Of a stretch of 37,407 nucleotides of DNA, positions 31,290 to 37,407 are shown one piece after another; within the stretch, counting starts at the first letter, position 1; each line of letters starts with the position of its first letter. A model generated the notes under the pieces. The model was not told where the DNA came from. It made no database searches and worked only from the letters and a program-made list of their open reading frames with translations. Source of the DNA: Streptomyces sp. (GTDB lineage: Bacteria > Actinomycetota > Actinomycetes > Streptomycetales > Streptomycetaceae); assembly GCF_019510245.1 (NCBI RefSeq), contig NZ_JAEKKT010000186.1:1-37407 (forward strand), in the 5' to 3' direction. A program made the translations under genes and the position numbers.

Positions 31290-31493
31290 TTACGCCAGCG
31301 GTTCGGGCCGTTTGCCCGCGTAGTTCCAGACGAGGGCCCCGAAGACCGGGGCGTGGAGCAGGAACAGCAGCCAGAGCCACTTCGGGACGTACCTGACCCG
31401 CTCCCTCGGCGTGCGGACGCAGTCCAGCAGCGCCGCCACGACGAACACGATCAGCAGGGTGACGAGCCCGAAGGCCATCGCGGTGGTCAGCAT
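31290..31493 (-). CDS. Small PLDc_N-domain membrane protein
   Basis: The protein has 67 residues. A first hydrophobic helix (MAFGLVTLLIVFVVAALLDC) is followed by VRTPRERVRYVPKWLWLLFL and LHAPVFGALVWNYAGKRP. The second half matches the N-terminal membrane domain of cardiolipin synthases (PLDc_N), here as a stand-alone two-helix protein. Its function is not known. It ends against the tRNA-Ser terminator. Confidence 0.7.
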   Translation of the reverse strand: MLTTAMAFGLVTLLIVFVVAALLDCVRTPRERVRYVPKWLWLLFLLHAPVFGALVWNYAGKRPEPLA

Positions 31494-31567
31494 CTGCGCT
31501 CTCCCTCTCGACTCCGGTTGACCCGGGTTCGCTTCCGTTGCCTCGGCCCTTCATCGGAGCGGCCCCC

Positions 31568-31631
31568 GCGATCGGTTCACGCGATCGGCTCACGCGATCG
31601 GCTCACGGTTCGGAGATTCGGAGGTTCGGAG
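31568..31631 (+). repeat. Tandem repeats: 3 x 13 bp followed by 3 x 8 bp
   Basis: GCGATCGGTTCAC, GCGATCGGCTCAC, GCGATCGGCTCAC occupy 31568-31606. After one base, GTTCGGAG, ATTCGGAG and GTTCGGAG occupy 31608-31631, followed by A7. The block sits about 110 bases upstream of a small membrane-protein gene. A possible -10 (TACACT) lies at 31684-31689. The array could be an operator set or a simple slippage product. Confidence 0.7.
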
Positions 31632-31739
31632 AAAAAAATCCGGCACCCATCGCGCCGTTGGTCATACAAAACGATCGGAGGGTTACACTCGCGCCCGGCA
31701 ACCGGGGGAGCCCGGGGGACGTGACAGGGGAGAGGCCAG

Positions 31740-31916
31740 GTGGCGGTGAACGCCAAGAAGATCGCCGTCTACGTACTCGTGATCTTCGCGCTCTACGTGA
31801 TCATCACGGACCCGCCCAGGGCGGCAGACTGGGTCCAGATAGTCTTTCAGGGCATATCGGACGCCGCGAAGGCCGTCGGTGACTTCTTCACCTGGCTGGC
31901 CAACGGGGCGAAGTAG
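31740..31916 (+). CDS. Small single-pass membrane protein (58 aa)
   Basis: GTG 31740 follows GGGGAGAGG; GTG 31746 is an alternative. The product reads MAVNAKKIAVYVLVIFALYV, then IITDPPRAADWVQIVFQGIS and DAAKAVGDFFTWLANGAK: a basic start, one membrane helix and an amphipathic C-terminal helix. No function is known. It is separated by 17 bases from the Dabb gene and probably co-transcribed. Confidence 0.65.
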   Translation: MAVNAKKIAVYVLVIFALYVIITDPPRAADWVQIVFQGISDAAKAVGDFFTWLANGAK

Positions 31917-31933
31917 CCGCACCTGGAGTACCC

Positions 31934-32227
31934 ATGATCCGTCACCTGGTCCTCTTCAAGCTCAACGAGGGCGTCGGGCGCGACGATCCGCGCGTCGTCG
32001 CGGGCGCCCAGGCCTTCTCCGCCCTCGGTGACCAGATCGAGGAGCTGCGCTTCTGGGAGTGCGGCTGGAACATCACCGAGCGCCCGGTCGCGTACGACTT
32101 CGCCATCAACTCGGCCGTCGAGGACGGGGACGCGCTGAAGCGGTACCTGGAACACCCGGCCCACCAGGCGGCCGCGGCGCGATGGCGCGAGTTCGGCACA
32201 TGGGTGATCGCCGACTACGAATTCTGA
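31934..32227 (+). CDS. Dabb (stress-responsive A/B barrel) family protein
   Basis: The protein has 97 residues. It begins MIRHLVLFKLNEGVGRDDPR and contains LEELRFWECGWN-like sequence (actual IEELRFWECGWNIT), VAYDFAINSAVEDGDALKRY and HPAHQAAAARWREFG. This is the pattern of the dimeric alpha/beta-barrel Dabb family, small proteins of uncertain enzymatic role. The length is normal. A good hairpin follows it. Confidence 0.85.
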   Translation: MIRHLVLFKLNEGVGRDDPRVVAGAQAFSALGDQIEELRFWECGWNITERPVAYDFAINSAVEDGDALKRYLEHPAHQAAAARWREFGTWVIADYEF

Positions 32228-32252
32228 GCCGTACGGCGGCTTCCGGATCCCG

Positions 32253-32283
32253 AGCCCCTCACCACGACGGCGAGGGGCTTTGC
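32253..32283 (+). terminator. Rho-independent terminator after the Dabb gene
   Basis: AGCCCCTC and GAGGGGCT form an 8-bp stem around an 11-base loop (ACCACGACGGC), followed by TTT. It separates the Dabb gene from sigF. Confidence 0.7.
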
Positions 32284-32417
32284 TGCGCCTTATGCCTCAA
32301 CTTGCCAGTATTAATACCCAACACGACGTTACCAGGTGCTTGCACACAGTGCACATGTCTTGTGATGCTATGACCGCTTTTGACGGATGATTGACCGATG
32401 AAGAGGTGGCGTTGACC

Positions 32418-33338
32418 GTGTCGGCCAGTTCTGCGCCGCCCCAGGAAGAGGCGCCCGCCCCAGCTCAGACTCCCACCCAGACCCCCACTCAGACTCCCGC
32501 ACAGCCCTCACCCCAGGCCCTCCCCCAGACCCCCGTCGCTCCCGCCCAAGCCGCCGCCCCCGCTCCGGAGAAGCGACGGGGCGCCGACACCCGGGCGCTG
32601 ACCCAGGTGCTCTTCGGTCAGCTCAAGGACCTCAAGCCGGGCACACCGGAGCACAACCGCGTGCGCGCGGCGCTCATCGAGGCGAACCTCCCGCTCGTGC
32701 GCTACGCGGCCGCCCGTTTCCGCTCCCGCAACGAGCCGATGGAGGACGTCGTCCAGGTCGGCACCATCGGGCTCATCAACGCCATCGACCGCTTCGACCC
32801 GGACCGGGGCGTGCAGTTCCCGACCTTCGCGATGCCGACCGTCGTGGGCGAGATCAAGCGCTACTTCCGGGACAACGTCCGCACCGTGCACGTACCGCGC
32901 CGGCTGCACGAGCTGTGGGTCCAGGTCAACAGCGCGACCGAGGACCTCACCACCGCCTTCGGCCGCTCCCCCTCCACCGCCGAGATCGCCGAGCGACTGC
33001 GGATCAGCGAGGACGAGGTGCTCTCCTGCATCGAGGCCGGACGGTCGTACCACGCGACCTCCCTCGAGGCCGCGCAGGAGGGCGACGGACTGCCGGGCCT
33101 CCTCGACCGCATCGGCTACGAGGACCCGGCCCTGGACGGCGTGGAACACCGCGACCTGGTCCGCCACCTGCTCGTCCAACTCCCCGAGCGGGAGCAGCGG
33201 ATCCTTCTGCTGCGCTACTACAGCAACCTCACCCAGTCCCAGATCAGCGCGGAGCTCGGCGTCTCCCAGATGCACGTCTCCCGCCTCCTGGCCCGCAGCT
33301 TCCAGCGCCTGCGCTCGGCCAACCGCATCGAGGCCTAG
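32418..33338 (+). CDS. sigF: Sigma-B/F-type RNA polymerase sigma factor SigF
   Basis: GTG 32418 is preceded by GAGGTGG at 8 bases; the in-frame TTG codons upstream are badly spaced. The product has 306 residues. A Pro/Thr/Gln-rich leader with QTPT repeats comes before GADTRALTQVLFGQLKDL. Region 2 is ANLPLVRYAAARFRSRNEPM to GVQFPTFAMPTVVGEIKRYF, region 3 is VHVPRRLHELWVQVN and following, and region 4 is ERILLLRYYSNL-like (actual EREQRILLLRYYSNLTQSQI) with LGVSQMHVSRLLARSF. It is very close to S. coelicolor SigF, required late in spore maturation, and adjacent to sigN as there. Control by anti-sigma factors is known for the family, but none is encoded here. Confidence 0.9.
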   Translation: MSASSAPPQEEAPAPAQTPTQTPTQTPAQPSPQALPQTPVAPAQAAAPAPEKRRGADTRALTQVLFGQLKDLKPGTPEHNRVRAALIEANLPLVRYAAARFRSRNEPMEDVVQVGTIGLINAIDRFDPDRGVQFPTFAMPTVVGEIKRYFRDNVRTVHVPRRLHELWVQVNSATEDLTTAFGRSPSTAEIAERLRISEDEVLSCIEAGRSYHATSLEAAQEGDGLPGLLDRIGYEDPALDGVEHRDLVRHLLVQLPEREQRILLLRYYSNLTQSQISAELGVSQMHVSRLLARSFQRLRSANRIEA

Positions 33339-33667
33339 CCCCGCCCCCGGGGCCCGTTACCGGTCCGAGACCCGCCCCGGGCGACTTGGTGAGACCGTAA
33401 CCGCAAACAGGATCGAGCCATCACCGCCGCGAGCGAATCGCTCACCAGCGCACTTCCCGACAGTTGAGGGTCGAAAAAGCGTCAGACCCCCTTCTTCCAG
33501 GGCGTATTCGCGTCTTGCATGTCGACATGTCACTACAGCGTGTTGCCGACATGTGACATTCTGCGGGAAGCGCGTTTGCCGGGGCCCCGGCGCCGGTATT
33601 CAGGTGAAGGCACCGCTCCTCGCCGGGGAGCGTCGCCGCGACCGTCCCGCGACCCAAAGGGGGTGGC
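33339..33667. other. sigF-sigN intergenic region with CATGTCGACATG palindrome and direct repeat
   Basis: The first bases after sigF can form a short GCCCC/GGGGC hairpin. CATGTCGACATG is a perfect 12-bp palindrome at 33518-33529. CGACATGTCAC (33523-33533) recurs as CGACATGTGAC (33547-33557), 24 bp apart. These are likely regulatory sites of sigN, which has developmental promoters in S. coelicolor. The last bases hold AAAGGGGGTGG, the sigN ribosome site. Confidence 0.5.
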
Positions 33668-34594
33668 ATGTCCGCAGAACAGGGCAGCTCGAAGGTGCTC
33701 ACGCCCACGAACAGCGAGGCAGCGCCCAAGGAGCTCGAAGCCATCGACGTGCTCGACAGCATCGAGGGCGCCATCGACGGCGCTCCGGCGCTGGAGGCCA
33801 CGCCGGCCCAGGAGCTTCCGGCCGTCTCGGAGAGCCTCGACACCCGCACCCTGTCCCGCTCCCTGTTCCTGCGGCTCGCCGCACTCGACGAGGACAGCCC
33901 CGAGCGTGCCTACGTCCGGGACACCCTGATCGAACTCAACCTCCCCCTCGTGCGCTACGCGGCGGCCCGCTTCCGCAGCCGCAACGAGCCGATGGAGGAC
34001 ATCGTCCAGGTCGGCACCATCGGCCTGATCAAGGCGATCGACCGCTTCGACTGCGAACGGGGCGTGGAGTTCCCCACGTTCGCGATGCCGACCGTGGTCG
34101 GCGAGATCAAGCGGTTCTTCCGTGACACCTCCTGGTCGGTCCGCGTCCCGCGCCGCCTCCAGGAGCTGCGCCTGGCCCTCACCAAGGCCAGCGACGAGCT
34201 CTCCCAGAAGCTGGACCGCTCGCCGACGGTCACGGAGCTGGCGGCCGTCCTGGGCGTCTCCGAGGAGGACGTGGTCGACGGCCTCGCCGTCGGCAACGCG
34301 TACACCGCCTCCTCCCTCGACTCCCCGGCCCCCGAGGACGACGGCGGCGAGGGCTCCCTGGCCGACCGCCTCGGCTACGAGGACACCGCCCTGGAGGGCG
34401 TGGAGTACCGCGAGTCGCTCAAGCCGCTCCTCGCCAAGCTCCCGCCCCGCGAGCGCCGGATCATCATGCTCCGCTTCTTCGCGAACATGACCCAGTCCCA
34501 GATCGGCGAGGAGGTCGGCATCTCCCAGATGCACGTCTCCCGCCTGCTGACCCGCACCCTGGCCCAGCTCCGCGACGGCCTGATCTCGGACTGA
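33668..34594 (+). CDS. sigN: Sigma-B/F-type RNA polymerase sigma factor SigN
   Basis: The protein has 308 residues from ATG 33668, with AAAGGGGG upstream. A variable acidic leader (SSKVLTPTNSEAAPKELEAI...) precedes SLDTRTLSRSLFLRLAALDE. Region 2 is LNLPLVRYAAARFRSRNEPM to GVEFPTFAMPTVVGEIKRFF, nearly identical to SigF; region 3 begins VRVPRRLQELRLALTKASDE; region 4 contains RRIIMLRFFANMTQSQIGEE and VGISQMHVSRLLTRTLA. It matches S. coelicolor SigN, which acts in aerial hyphae and is encoded next to sigF. The two probably arose by tandem duplication and have diverged mainly in the leaders. Confidence 0.88.
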   Translation: MSAEQGSSKVLTPTNSEAAPKELEAIDVLDSIEGAIDGAPALEATPAQELPAVSESLDTRTLSRSLFLRLAALDEDSPERAYVRDTLIELNLPLVRYAAARFRSRNEPMEDIVQVGTIGLIKAIDRFDCERGVEFPTFAMPTVVGEIKRFFRDTSWSVRVPRRLQELRLALTKASDELSQKLDRSPTVTELAAVLGVSEEDVVDGLAVGNAYTASSLDSPAPEDDGGEGSLADRLGYEDTALEGVEYRESLKPLLAKLPPRERRIIMLRFFANMTQSQIGEEVGISQMHVSRLLTRTLAQLRDGLISD

Positions 34595-34644
34595 AGTCGC
34601 GTCTACGGCTTCCTTACTGACGGAGTGTCAGCCACACTGGCGCG

Positions 34645-35529
34645 ATGCCTCTCCGCAGGACACAGATCCGCAGGACACAGATCCGCAGGACGCAGGTTCA
34701 CCGGACGCCGAGCCGCAGGACGCCAAGTGGCGGTGCAACGGTCCGCAGGACACCGAGTGGCCGCGGGGCCGACACCCCCGCGGCACCGGTGGCCGGCCCG
34801 GCGCGGCCACGCAGGGCGCGTGGCGGCCGGTGGGGCACCGTCACCGCGGTCTCGGCGGTCGCCGCCTGCCTGGTCTCGGCGCTCACGGCGTGCGGAGGCG
34901 GCGGCGACGGCGGCTACACGGCGGTGGGGGCGGCAGGCGGCGCACCGAGCACGTCGGCACGGCCGACGGCGTCGGTGACGCTGTTCCCGCTGGACGGGGC
35001 CAAGGGGGCAGTGGACGGGGCGAAGGGGGCCGACGGCCCGACGGCTCCGGCGGGCGGGCCGACACCGGCCGCCGGCACGACCACCACGGCCATCTCGCCG
35101 TCCCGCACGACGAGTTCCCCCGGCTCCTCCTCCCACCGCGACGGCGCCCAGCCGCCACGGAGCGATCCGACGGCGGCCGGCTCACCGCGGCCCGGCACCC
35201 CTTCGGCCACCCCTTCACCCGCGCCCGCCGCCCTCACCTGGAGCACCCCCACCCGCGCGGCCACGGACAAACGGTGGTGCGAGAAGGTGACCGTCACCTT
35301 CGCCAACTCCGGTGGCACGGCGGTCCGTTCCGGCACGGTCACCCTCGGCACGCACATCGTCGACCTGCTGGGCATCGACTGGTCGACGGTCACATCGACG
35401 GAGCCCGTACCGGCCCCGGTCGCGCCCGGCGCCACCAAGGCCGGGACCTGGACGGTCTGCGTGGACGACTGGCGGGTGCCGCTCGGCATGCACGTCGAGA
35501 CCCGGGTCGTGTCCGTCGACTGGAGCTGA
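34645..35529 (+). CDS. Lipoprotein with Arg-rich repeated leader
   Basis: The protein has 294 residues from ATG 34645. The first 40 residues are basic pentad repeats (RRTQI RRTQI RRTQV HRTPS RRTPS). A hydrophobic helix then ends in a lipobox (VSAVAACLVSALTAC, Cys about 82), so the mature protein should be lipid-anchored. A long Thr/Ser/Pro/Gly linker leads to a C-terminal beta-rich domain with a likely disulfide: KRWCEKVTVTFANSGGTAVR and GTWTVCVDDWRVPLGMHVE. The n-region of 55-60 residues is far longer than usual; the real start may be downstream, though no better ribosome site is seen. Function unknown. Confidence 0.65.
   Translation: MPLRRTQIRRTQIRRTQVHRTPSRRTPSGGATVRRTPSGRGADTPAAPVAGPARPRRARGGRWGTVTAVSAVAACLVSALTACGGGGDGGYTAVGAAGGAPSTSARPTASVTLFPLDGAKGAVDGAKGADGPTAPAGGPTPAAGTTTTAISPSRTTSSPGSSSHRDGAQPPRSDPTAAGSPRPGTPSATPSPAPAALTWSTPTRAATDKRWCEKVTVTFANSGGTAVRSGTVTLGTHIVDLLGIDWSTVTSTEPVPAPVAPGATKAGTWTVCVDDWRVPLGMHVETRVVSVDWS
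34653..34757 (+). repeat. 15-bp tandem repeats in the lipoprotein leader
   Basis: CCGCAGGACACAGAT occurs twice exactly (34653-34682), then as degenerate copies (CCGCAGGACGCAGGT, and CGCAGGACGCC / CGCAGGACACC forms) to about 34757. Each unit encodes RRT-containing pentads. Confidence 0.7.
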
Positions 35530-35541
35530 GCAGGACGAAAG

Positions 35542-35562
35542 CCCGGGGCACGCGACCCCGGG
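35542..35562 (+). terminator. Terminator after the lipoprotein gene
   Basis: CCCGGGG-CACGCGA-CCCCGGG hairpin (extendable by two weak pairs) followed by TTCTCTTC. Confidence 0.7.
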
Positions 35563-35616
35563 TTCTCTTCGTCGTACGCCGGCGTGACCGCCGTACCGGC
35601 CGCCTCGGCAGCCGTC

Positions 35617-35820
35617 CTACATGAACGCGAGCCAGGCCACCGCCGCCACCACGACCACCGCGGCGACGACGCCGAGGATCAGGCCGAGGCGGGGGCCGGA
35701 GGAGGAGTAGGTGGTCGCCGTCTGCTGAGGAGTCTGCGGGGCCTCGTCGACGAACGCGCGGAACATCTGGGTGCTGCCGGCGGGGTCGTAGTTGCCCTGG
35801 GGGCCCTGGGTGTTAGCCAT
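35617..35820 (-). CDS. Small tail-anchored membrane protein
   Basis: The protein has 67 residues from ATG 35820; the frame is open further upstream, but this start gives MANTQGPQGNYDPAGSTQMF. A soluble part (RAFVDEAPQTPQQTATTYSS) precedes one C-terminal membrane helix (LGLILGVVAAVVVVAAVAWL) ending AFM. Function unknown. It is divergent from the marR-type gene. Confidence 0.6.
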   Translation of the reverse strand: MANTQGPQGNYDPAGSTQMFRAFVDEAPQTPQQTATTYSSSGPRLGLILGVVAAVVVVAAVAWLAFM

Positions 35821-35912
35821 GGGCCGAGACACTAGCGAATCCGGGGGTCCGGCCCAAGTGGGGGGCCTCCCGTGCATCCGACTCGTCCCACCTGCGCATT
35901 TACGTTCGCAAT

Positions 35913-35989
35913 ACTTGCCTTTGCCAAGTTTTTATGCCAACCCTCGCCGATTTATTTGCCTGTGGCAACCAAGCAGTTCTATGGTTGCC
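35913..35989. promoter_or_regulatory. Cluster of TTGCC/GGCAA dyads upstream of the MarR gene, likely operators
   Basis: Three overlapping dyads lie in AT-rich DNA: ACTTG-CCTTTGC-CAAGT (35913-35929), TTGCC-TGT-GGCAA (35956-35968), and GGCAACCA (35964-35971) with TGGTTGCC (35982-35989). Their repeated half-site TTGCC and their position 37-113 bases before the start suggest binding sites for the regulator. Confidence 0.6.
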
Positions 35990-36025
35990 CCAAGCAACGA
36001 ATACGGTCGTGAGGAGGTGTGCGGG

Positions 36026-36616
36026 ATGGCGGAGCAGGCGCAGTTCGAGGAGCTGGCGCGTCAGCTCAGCGCGGTCGGAGCCGTGAAGCGGGACCTGGGC
36101 CGCATCCTGCCGCCCGAGTGCCCGACCGGCTCGGCGGCGGTACTGACGCTGCTCGGCCGCCACGGCTCCATGCGCATGAGCAAGCTCGCCGAGCTGCTCG
36201 CCGTGGACATGTCCGTGACCAGCCGGCACGTGGCGCACGTCGCCGAGCGCGGCTGGATCGAGCGCTCCCCCGACCCGGCGGACAAGCGTTCCCGCATCCT
36301 GCACCTCACTCCCACGGGCGAGGCGACCCTCGTGGAACTGTCCCGGCGCAGCACCGAGCTGCTCGCCGAGCGGCTGGGCGACTGGAGCGACGAGGAGGTC
36401 GACCAGCTGATCCGGCTGATGACCCGGCTCCGGGACAGCTTCGGCGACTGCCGGGCAGCGGCCCCGCACCCGCGGCCGGCCGCCGCCACCGCACCGGCCC
36501 CTGGCACCGCGAAGCCCCCGGCCGAGCCCAGAGCCGCAGCCGCAGCCGCGGTCACCTCCGCCGCCCGCGCCCCCACGCCCGTACTCGAACCGACGACCAC
36601 CCGTACACCCGCGTAA
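36026..36616 (+). CDS. MarR-family transcriptional regulator
   Basis: The protein has 196 residues from ATG 36026, 8 bases after GAGGAGG; ATG 35981 is in frame but lies inside the operator cluster. The winged helix-turn-helix reads GSAAVLTLLGRHGSMRMSKL, AELLAVDMSVTSRHVAHVAE and RGWIERSPDPADKRSRILHL, the DxRxR wing typical of MarR. The helix LIRLMTRLRDSFGDC follows. The last 55 residues are an Ala/Pro-rich tail with no counterpart in most MarR proteins. It stands 13 bases before an MFS transporter gene and probably represses that operon until a ligand binds. Confidence 0.9.
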   Translation: MAEQAQFEELARQLSAVGAVKRDLGRILPPECPTGSAAVLTLLGRHGSMRMSKLAELLAVDMSVTSRHVAHVAERGWIERSPDPADKRSRILHLTPTGEATLVELSRRSTELLAERLGDWSDEEVDQLIRLMTRLRDSFGDCRAAAPHPRPAAATAPAPGTAKPPAEPRAAAAAAVTSAARAPTPVLEPTTTRTPA

Positions 36617-36629
36617 GAAAAGGAAGCCC

Positions 36630-37407
36630 ATGGCAACGACCACACCAGCCGGTGTGCGGGCTCACGCCAAGCCGCACGGGGGAGGCTCCCTCGAGCAGAC
36701 CCCGATGACGCACCGGCAGATCATGGAGGCCATCTCCGGCCTGCTGCTCGGCATGTTCGTGGCGATCCTGTCGTCCACGATCGTCACCAACGCCCTGCCG
36801 CACATCATCACCGACCTGGGCGGTGGCCAGTCCGCCTACACCTGGGTCGTCACCGCCTCGCTGCTGGCCATGACCGCGACCACCCCGCTCTGGGGCAAGC
36901 TCGCCGACCTGTACAGCAAGAAGATCCTCGTCCAGATAGCCCTGGTCATCTACGTCCTGGGCTCCGCGGCGGCCGGTCTGTCGCAGAACGCCGGCATGCT
37001 GATCGCCTGCCGTGTCATCCAGGGCGTCGGCGTCGGCGGTCTGTCGGCGCTCGCCCAGATCGTCATGGCCGCGATGATCTCGCCGCGCGAGCGGGGCCGT
37101 TACTCCGGCTACCTCGGCGCGACCTTCGCCGTCGCCACCGTCGGCGGCCCGCTGCTCGGCGGTGTCATCACCGACACCTCGTGGCTGGGCTGGCGCTGGT
37201 GCTTCTACGTCGGCGTGCCCTTCGCCGTCATCGCGCTGATCGTGCTGCAGAAGACCCTGCACCTGCCGGTCGTGAAGCGGGACGTCAAGGTCGACTGGGC
37301 CGGCGCGTTCTTCGTCGCCGCCGCCGTCTCCCTGCTGCTGGTCTGGGTCACCTTCGCCGGTGACAAGTACGACTGGATCTCCTGGCAGACGTACGCGATG
37401 ATCGGCG
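36630..37407 (+). CDS. DHA2-type MFS drug/metabolite exporter (5' part)
   Basis: ATG 36630 is preceded by AAAAGGAAG. The frame is open to the right edge (259 codons), so the C-terminal half is outside the window. After a 25-residue soluble start come membrane helices beginning IMEAISGLLLGMFVAILSST and including TWVVTASLLAMTATTPLWGK, then LADLYSKKILVQ (loop 2-3 signature GKLADxxxKK), RVIQGVGVGGLSALAQIVMA and RGRYSGYLGATFAVATVGGP with LLGG. The GxxxGPxxGG-type motif C marks an antiporter. DHA2 exporters have 14 helices. Control by the upstream MarR regulator is likely. Confidence 0.9.
   Translation, partial: MATTTPAGVRAHAKPHGGGSLEQTPMTHRQIMEAISGLLLGMFVAILSSTIVTNALPHIITDLGGGQSAYTWVVTASLLAMTATTPLWGKLADLYSKKILVQIALVIYVLGSAAAGLSQNAGMLIACRVIQGVGVGGLSALAQIVMAAMISPRERGRYSGYLGATFAVATVGGPLLGGVITDTSWLGWRWCFYVGVPFAVIALIVLQKTLHLPVVKRDVKVDWAGAFFVAAAVSLLLVWVTFAGDKYDWISWQTYAMIG

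Overview
The window is high-GC actinobacterial DNA and almost certainly Streptomyces. The signs are very high third-position GC, GTG starts, many 4-bp ATGA/GTGA gene overlaps, and recognisable Streptomyces genes: the sigF and sigN sigma-factor pair, a matAB-like exopolysaccharide pair, tadA with its associated acidic protein, upp, and a CopC/CopD fusion. Assignments rest on reading motifs and recalling families; no database search was possible.

Layout. (1) 1-4.07 kb is an insertion-sequence graveyard: a 3' scrap of an unidentified gene, a frameshifted IS5-like fragment, an apparently intact IS110-family transposase, a second IS110-type transposase broken by a frameshift and an amber codon, and an IS630 C-terminal fragment. 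The 0.5 kb between the two IS110 genes can fold into a nested hairpin and may encode a bridge RNA. (2) 4.07-7.55 kb holds the matB-like deacetylase/glycosyltransferase, its matA-like partner and a DUF1877-type protein. (3) 7.7-11.9 kb holds an ECF-type sigma factor overlapping a membrane protein, a DinB-like protein and a CopC-CopD copper protein. (4) 12.07-16.24 kb is a four-gene overlapping operon (penicillin-acylase-like hydrolase, GNAT acetyltransferase, DUF985 cupin, SDR). A DmdR-type iron box sits in front of the first gene, so the operon is probably iron-repressed and siderophore-related. (5) 16.4-18.7 kb has a HhH-GPD glycosylase, an HdeD-like membrane protein, a striking 15/18-bp repeat array and two small proteins.

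(6) 19,221-26,211 is a compact integrated element of about 7 kb that has split a HerA-like/DUF853 ATPase gene. The 5' part of that gene lies at 26.2-27.2 kb and the 3' part at 18.7-19.2 kb. The element carries a TPR-type XRE regulator, three small overlapping ORFs, about 1 kb of non-coding DNA with large inverted repeats, a RepSA-type rolling-circle initiator, a protein resembling the phiC31 Gp3 recombination directionality factor, and a large serine integrase. No FtsK/TraB transfer gene is visible, so it looks like a mobilizable rather than self-conjugative actinobacterial element. Joining its ends gives a 2-bp AA crossover and a 50-bp dyad attP bounded by CATAGGG/CCCTATG. The int start codon lies in one end of that attP, and after integration int overlaps the stop codon of the truncated host ORF (ATGA). 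This is the most interesting system in the window.

(7) 27.3-31.3 kb is conserved chromosome: a VapB-like protein, a LytR_C-domain protein, upp, a small basic protein, the TadA-associated protein, tadA, and tRNA-Ser(CGA) followed by a strong hairpin terminator. (8) 31.3-37.4 kb carries small membrane proteins, a Dabb protein, sigF, sigN, a lipoprotein with an Arg-rich repeat leader, a tail-anchored small protein, and a MarR regulator upstream of a DHA2-type MFS transporter that runs off the end.
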